A stretch of 64,000 nt of DNA from Parabacteroides merdae ATCC 43184 (lineage in GTDB: Bacteria > Bacteroidota > Bacteroidia > Bacteroidales > Tannerellaceae): NCBI RefSeq assembly GCF_025151215.1, contig NZ_CP102286.1, positions 3,782,001 to 3,846,000 on the forward strand, given 5' to 3'. Every line of letters begins with the position of its first letter. The first letter of the stretch is position 1. The translations under genes and the position numbers were made by a program. A model generated the notes under the pieces. The model had not been told where the DNA came from. It was given only the letters and a program-made list of their open reading frames with translations, and made no database searches. Positions 60,073-64,000 of this stretch are shown piece after piece.

Positions 60073-60663
60073 GTGAAAGAGGTGAATATGCATGAAACAG
60101 AGATACATAGCAATACTATAGAAAAACTTAAACGTGGTTCCTATGAGGCGTTCGATACATTATATGATATGTACGCGGATTCTTTGTACGGTTTCGCCTT
60201 GCTGCATACGAAATCATCTGTCCAGGCGGAAGATATCGTACAGGATACGTTCCTCAAGCTGTGGAACATGCGTGCCTCCTTGTCTGTTGAAGGCTCTTTC
60301 AAATCCATGTTGTTCACGATTGCCAAGAACCATGTGATCGATGTTTTCCGCCAACAGATCAACCGTCCGGATTTTGAAGATTACATACGCTTTTGTGAAG
60401 ACGAACATCTTTTGGATAACACTTCCGTAGAAAAAATATATTACGATGACTTTATCGACAAGCTGGCGATAGCTAAGCAAAAGCTGACCCCCGCGCAGCG
60501 GAACATTTTTGAAATGAGCCGTGAAGAGGGAATGAGCAATGCCGAAATAGCCGCTCTTTCGGATATTTCCGAGCAAACGGTAAAGAATCATTTGTCCGCA
60601 GCGTTAAAGATTCTGCGTGAGGAACTTCGGAAATATAATTATCTTTTCGCCCTTTTCATATAA
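60073..60663 (+). CDS. ECF-type RNA polymerase sigma-70 factor
   Basis: The 196-residue factor (or from MHETEI at 60088) has region 2 (FDTLYDMYADSLYGFALLHT, AEDIVQDTFLKLWNMR, about 27-90) and region 4 (LTPAQRNIFEMSREEGMSNAEIAALSDISEQTVKNHLS in parts, about 138-180). It belongs to the Bacteroidota type that pairs with FecR anti-sigma and a TonB/SusC transporter; both follow here. It should direct transcription of the adjacent transport locus. Confidence 0.93.
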   Translation: MKEVNMHETEIHSNTIEKLKRGSYEAFDTLYDMYADSLYGFALLHTKSSVQAEDIVQDTFLKLWNMRASLSVEGSFKSMLFTIAKNHVIDVFRQQINRPDFEDYIRFCEDEHLLDNTSVEKIYYDDFIDKLAIAKQKLTPAQRNIFEMSREEGMSNAEIAALSDISEQTVKNHLSAALKILREELRKYNYLFALFI

Positions 60664-60705
60664 GAAAACTTGAGAAGCTTACTTTCCTTTCCCAAAGCGG
60701 CTCTT

Positions 60706-60785
60706 GGAGTTCCAGATAGTTTCAGCGCTTGGAACTAAAAGTTCGTACGGTGAAACAGAAAGTTTCGCTAAAGGAAACTTCGAGC
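60706..60785. repeat. Cluster of short palindromes between sigma and fecR (cluster D)
   Basis: GAACTAAAAGTTC (60732-60744) and GAAACAGAAAGTTTC (60752-60766) are palindromes with centres 21 bases apart. GGAGTTCC (60706-60713) and AAGGAAACTT (60771-60780) are related flanking words. The design resembles clusters A and C, but the spacing is less regular. It lies in the 221-base sigma-fecR gap. Confidence 0.55.
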
Positions 60786-60884
60786 GTATTATAGGGGAAG
60801 AAACAGGAATATGCTTTAGAACATATAAAAACGCCTGGTACTTTTTCGGTACTCCTTCGTGTAACTATAAACAAGCAACAAATT

Positions 60885-61871
60885 ATGACCGATTTATTTG
60901 ATAAATTATATTCTCAATTCTTAAGCGGAAAGACCAACCGGAAAGACTTCGAGGGCTTCAAGGAGTCCTTGAATCATCTTTCGGACCAGGAACTGGCCGA
61001 AAGGATGGAAGCGTTTTGGGATGAGAATACGGTTTATCCGTCTATGGAAGTCGGTCGTAAGCGGGAAATTCATCGGAGACTTCGTCTGCAGATACATCCT
61101 CCTAAAATCTCCATACGCTGGTCCCGTATCGTGGTGGCGGCGGCCGTGATTGCCGTCTTGTCCGTTACGGCGTGGAACTTTTCTCTTCTGCATGAATTGC
61201 AAAATGCGAACTCTTCTTTCTTGGCGGAAGTTCCGGCCGGAGATAAGGTGCAGTTGACCTTGCCGGATAAGAGTTCTGTCAAATTGAATTCGGAAAGCTC
61301 TTTGTCCTACGCCTATGTCAACGGAAAGCGTGTCGCCCGTTTGAAGGGCGAGGGGTACTTCCAGGTTTCCAAGGACAGGAAACATCCGTTTGTCGTGCAG
61401 GTCGGCAATCTGAATATCGAAGTGTTGGGGACTTGCTTCAATGTCTATTCGTATGAGGAGAATGACTTTGTAGAGACTTCCTTGATTGAAGGCTCCGTGC
61501 GCCTCTACGATTCCAAGTCGCCTTCTGAAAGTTTTATCCTGAAACCGTCGCAGAAAGCGATCTATTCGAAAAATAATGGGAAAATCAGTTTTCACAATAC
61601 AGACAATGTAAAAGAAACCGCGTGGACGCAGAATCATCTGGTGTTCGAATCGGAGAAGTTGGGTTCGGTGTTCCAAAAGATCGAAAGATGGTATGGTGTG
61701 CATATTGACCTGCTATGTCCGGAGATTGCGAACGATCAGATTTCCGGCTCTTTTAAGGACGAACAACTTTCGTATGTCATGGAAGCTTTGAAATTTCAAT
61801 ATGGATTTAATTATGAGATCACAGGAAACAATGTTACGATTAATAAGTCTAACCAATTAAAAATAAAATGA
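60885..61871 (+). CDS. FecR-type anti-sigma factor
   Basis: The 328-residue protein has a cytoplasmic N-terminal helix bundle (1-75), one membrane segment (IVVAAAVIAVLSVTAWNF, about 80-98), a FecR domain (VPAGDKVQLTLPDKSSVKLN, VARLKGEGYFQVSKDRKHPFVVQVG) and a C-terminal DUF4974 domain (LVFESEKLGSVFQKIERWYG). It holds the sigma factor inactive until the SusC-type receptor binds ligand. It lies between the sigma gene and the SusC gene. Confidence 0.93.
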   Translation: MTDLFDKLYSQFLSGKTNRKDFEGFKESLNHLSDQELAERMEAFWDENTVYPSMEVGRKREIHRRLRLQIHPPKISIRWSRIVVAAAVIAVLSVTAWNFSLLHELQNANSSFLAEVPAGDKVQLTLPDKSSVKLNSESSLSYAYVNGKRVARLKGEGYFQVSKDRKHPFVVQVGNLNIEVLGTCFNVYSYEENDFVETSLIEGSVRLYDSKSPSESFILKPSQKAIYSKNNGKISFHNTDNVKETAWTQNHLVFESEKLGSVFQKIERWYGVHIDLLCPEIANDQISGSFKDEQLSYVMEALKFQYGFNYEITGNNVTINKSNQLKIK

Positions 61872-61958
61872 GCCTATGAGATGAACAGGTGAAATCTAAG
61901 AAAAAGTGTTTTTAAAAATCAATTGTTTAATTCTAACTTAAGTCTATTTATCATAGTC

Positions 61959-64000
61959 ATGAAGAAAGTATTTCGGAGTGCAGCACTCCTGTTTTTGTGT
62001 ACAACCATGTACGCACAGGACATTTCGCAAACAATGTCAATGAATTTGCAAAATGTCACATTAAAAGAATTTTTTAAGAATCTGGAGGCACAGACTTCTT
62101 TTTCGGTTGTTTACCGGGATATTATCCTGAGTGAAAATCCTGATGTAGTCGTTTCTGCTTCCAATCGCCCGTTAAAGGATATCCTGTCTCAGGTACTGGA
62201 AAAACACGGCCTTTCCTACAAAGTGAGTAATAAGACGATCGTTATCGTTAAGGCAGAAGCGCAGGCTCCCGTGAAACAGCGAAAAACCAAGAAAATATCT
62301 GGTGTGATTACCGATGAAACAGGTCTTCCGGTAGCTGGAGCGAATATCGTAGTCAAGGGAACGACTAATGGGACCATTTCGGATATGGATGGAAACTTCT
62401 CTTTAGAGGCTGCTCCGGGGGAGATGTTGGAAATATCCTATATCGGTTTTTTGCCTATGGAAGTAAAGATCGATAACAAGAATACGTTTGACATCCTGAT
62501 GAAAGAGGATGCACAAGGTTTGGATGAAGTTGTCGTGATTGGTTATGGTACGGTAAAGAAAAGAGATTTGACTGGAGCTGTCGCTTCTGTCAATGCTGCC
62601 AAGATTTCAGCTGTTCCGACCTCTACGGCATCGGAAGCCTTGCAGGGACGTATTCCGGGGGTTGTCGTTTCGAACGCCAACTGGTCGCCAGGCTCTACTC
62701 CGAACGTGATGATCCGTGGTAAACGTTCGATCACGGCAAGCAATGATCCGTTGTATGTGATTGATGGTGTTCCCGTTACTGGCGGTATTGGCGAAATCAG
62801 CCCGTCGGATATAGAGTCGATGGAAGTGTTGAAGGATGCGTCGGCAACAGCAATCTATGGTGCTCGTGGTGCGAACGGTGTTATCCTGATTACGACCAAG
62901 CAGGGGAAATCAGGCAAGACTCAGATCGATTATAACGGATATGTCGGGGCGCAGACAATTTTGAACCAGCTCGATTTTTGGGATGGTCCGGAATATGCCG
63001 AATATACGCGCGAGTCTTATCGCAATACGAGCAATAATTCGATCCGCTACAACTCGGATGTGGCTTCAAAGGAGCAGGATATGGTTTGTCCGGGATTTAC
63101 ACGTGACCCGTCGATCATGGAATCGGTCATGATGGGTTGGGGTGACGATGGCGTTTACTATCCGTCCCATGTGCGTACGACCCGCTATATGGATCATGTG
63201 ACCCGCACCGGTATGGTGACCGACCATCAATTGAGTATCCGAGGTGGTGGCGAACGGACGAACTTCTTGGCTTCCGCTACTTACAATAAGAATAACGGCA
63301 TTTTCAAGGATGAGGATTATGAACGTTATTCGATCCGTTTGAATCTGAACCACGAAATCAACAAATATGTGAAGATCGGGGCGCAGACGCAATATTCGCA
63401 TGCCATTCAGCAACGCGGGGCCGGACTTGCCAGTGGTTGGCGTTTAAGCCCGTTGGCTCAGTTGTGGGATGAGAATGGCGAGATTATTCCGTTACCAGGG
63501 TCTTATAATGTCTACAATACGATGATGGACCTTGTTCCGGGTGCAGTGGACCGTCCTGTGAAAACAACCCGTTACCTGGGTAGCTATTCTCTGGATATCA
63601 AACTGCCGGTCGACGGACTGAAGTTCCGCTCTAACCTGGGCCTCGATGCCCGTACCGTACAGGACTACGAATTCTGGTCCGCTAAAACGAGTAATCGTGG
63701 CATGGGGACTTCTTATGCGAAGAATGCCGTTGACAAATACACGATGTTTACTTTGGAAAACATGCTTTTCTATGATAAGACGTTCAACGACAAACACACC
63801 TTGGGCGTGACTTTATTGCAGTCCATTCAAGAAGACAAAAGGGAAAGTGTGAACGTCGCAATGGAGAATCTGCCGGCCGATAACCTGAAATATTATGATC
63901 TGGGGTCGGGCTTGGTGACCAATACGATCGGCAGCGCGATGGTCAAGTGGAATATGGCTTCTTTCATGGGACGTATCAATTATAACTATTTAGGACGTTA
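61959..64000 (+). CDS. SusC-type TonB-dependent transporter with STN domain, cut by the window end
   Basis: An open frame of 680 codons starts at ATG 61959 and runs past the end. After the signal peptide (MYA/QD, about 19) comes an STN signalling domain (about 22-98; MNLQNVTLKEFFKNLEAQTSF), a carboxypeptidase-like beta-sandwich (about 113-182; GVITDETGLPVAGANIVVKG), a TonB box DEVVVIGYG (189-197), the plug (VLKDASATAIYGARGANGVI) and the start of the barrel. The STN domain contacts FecR, so this is the sensor of the sigma/anti-sigma system. A SusD partner would be expected to the right; the substrate cannot be told. Confidence 0.93.
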   Translation, partial: MKKVFRSAALLFLCTTMYAQDISQTMSMNLQNVTLKEFFKNLEAQTSFSVVYRDIILSENPDVVVSASNRPLKDILSQVLEKHGLSYKVSNKTIVIVKAEAQAPVKQRKTKKISGVITDETGLPVAGANIVVKGTTNGTISDMDGNFSLEAAPGEMLEISYIGFLPMEVKIDNKNTFDILMKEDAQGLDEVVVIGYGTVKKRDLTGAVASVNAAKISAVPTSTASEALQGRIPGVVVSNANWSPGSTPNVMIRGKRSITASNDPLYVIDGVPVTGGIGEISPSDIESMEVLKDASATAIYGARGANGVILITTKQGKSGKTQIDYNGYVGAQTILNQLDFWDGPEYAEYTRESYRNTSNNSIRYNSDVASKEQDMVCPGFTRDPSIMESVMMGWGDDGVYYPSHVRTTRYMDHVTRTGMVTDHQLSIRGGGERTNFLASATYNKNNGIFKDEDYERYSIRLNLNHEINKYVKIGAQTQYSHAIQQRGAGLASGWRLSPLAQLWDENGEIIPLPGSYNVYNTMMDLVPGAVDRPVKTTRYLGSYSLDIKLPVDGLKFRSNLGLDARTVQDYEFWSAKTSNRGMGTSYAKNAVDKYTMFTLENMLFYDKTFNDKHTLGVTLLQSIQEDKRESVNVAMENLPADNLKYYDLGSGLVTNTIGSAMVKWNMASFMGRINYNYLGR

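Overview
The window is chromosomal DNA of a gut Bacteroidales, most likely Parabacteroides of the merdae/johnsonii type. The direct evidence is the 16S rRNA gene on the + strand from about 46526, the repeated Bacteroidota promoter signature (TTTG, about 19 bases, TAnnTTTG), many Bacteroidota lipoproteins, SusC and FecR families, and a T9SS-type C-terminal sorting domain. The species guess comes from remembered 16S text, not from a search.

Layout. 1-2.5 kb: a truncated polytopic membrane gene (DUF6057-like) and a beta-propeller lipoprotein with one CxxCH haem motif. 2.6-9.3 kb: a + strand pectin/rhamnogalacturonan cluster (GH28, a GH28-like protein without catalytic residues, a GH106-like rhamnosidase, GH28). 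9.7-13.7 kb: a - strand pair (TIM-barrel glycosidase-like lipoprotein and GH92 mannosidase). 14-19 kb: an abundant TPR/OmpA-like lipoprotein, a trypsin-like protease with a T9SS tail, and two PepSY-like proteins. 19.3-23.8 kb: a cobalamin nucleotide-loop operon (cbiB, an S4 RNA-binding protein, cobU, cobT, cobS, cobC). 23.8-25.8 kb: a two-component system. 26-38.6 kb: housekeeping genes (class I fumarase, pnp, greA, HIT protein, PadR/PspC/DUF2807 operon, acyl-CoA ligase, prfB with its programmed frameshift). 38.7-45.9 kb: tRNA(CAU), a deleted Bcr/CflA pseudogene, DUF4272 protein, alpha/beta-hydrolase-SGNH fusion, ExuT-like transporter. 46.2-51.7 kb: a full rrn operon (two promoters, 16S, tRNA-Ile, tRNA-Ala, 23S, 5S, terminator). 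51.8-64 kb: YbjQ, a second GH92, a sigma-factor remnant, a split LysO exporter, a tricorn-like S41 protease, then ECF sigma, FecR and an STN-type SusC that runs off the window.

Much of the coding content serves glycan use: pectin breakdown, mannosidases, hexuronate import and a sigma/anti-sigma-controlled SusC. No phage, insertion sequence, CRISPR array or defence island was seen. The signals not explained by gene content are mainly intergenic. Four unusually long convergent (3'-to-3') gaps hold clusters of short palindromes repeated about every 22-23 bases or a dispersed inverted-repeat element. A strong intrinsic terminator sits between the greA promoter and greA, resembling the layout known in E. 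coli. A perfect 17-bp inverted repeat separates the divergent protease and sigma-factor genes. Two genes are degraded (an MFS pump and a sigma factor), and two proteins keep their fold but lack the family's catalytic residues.
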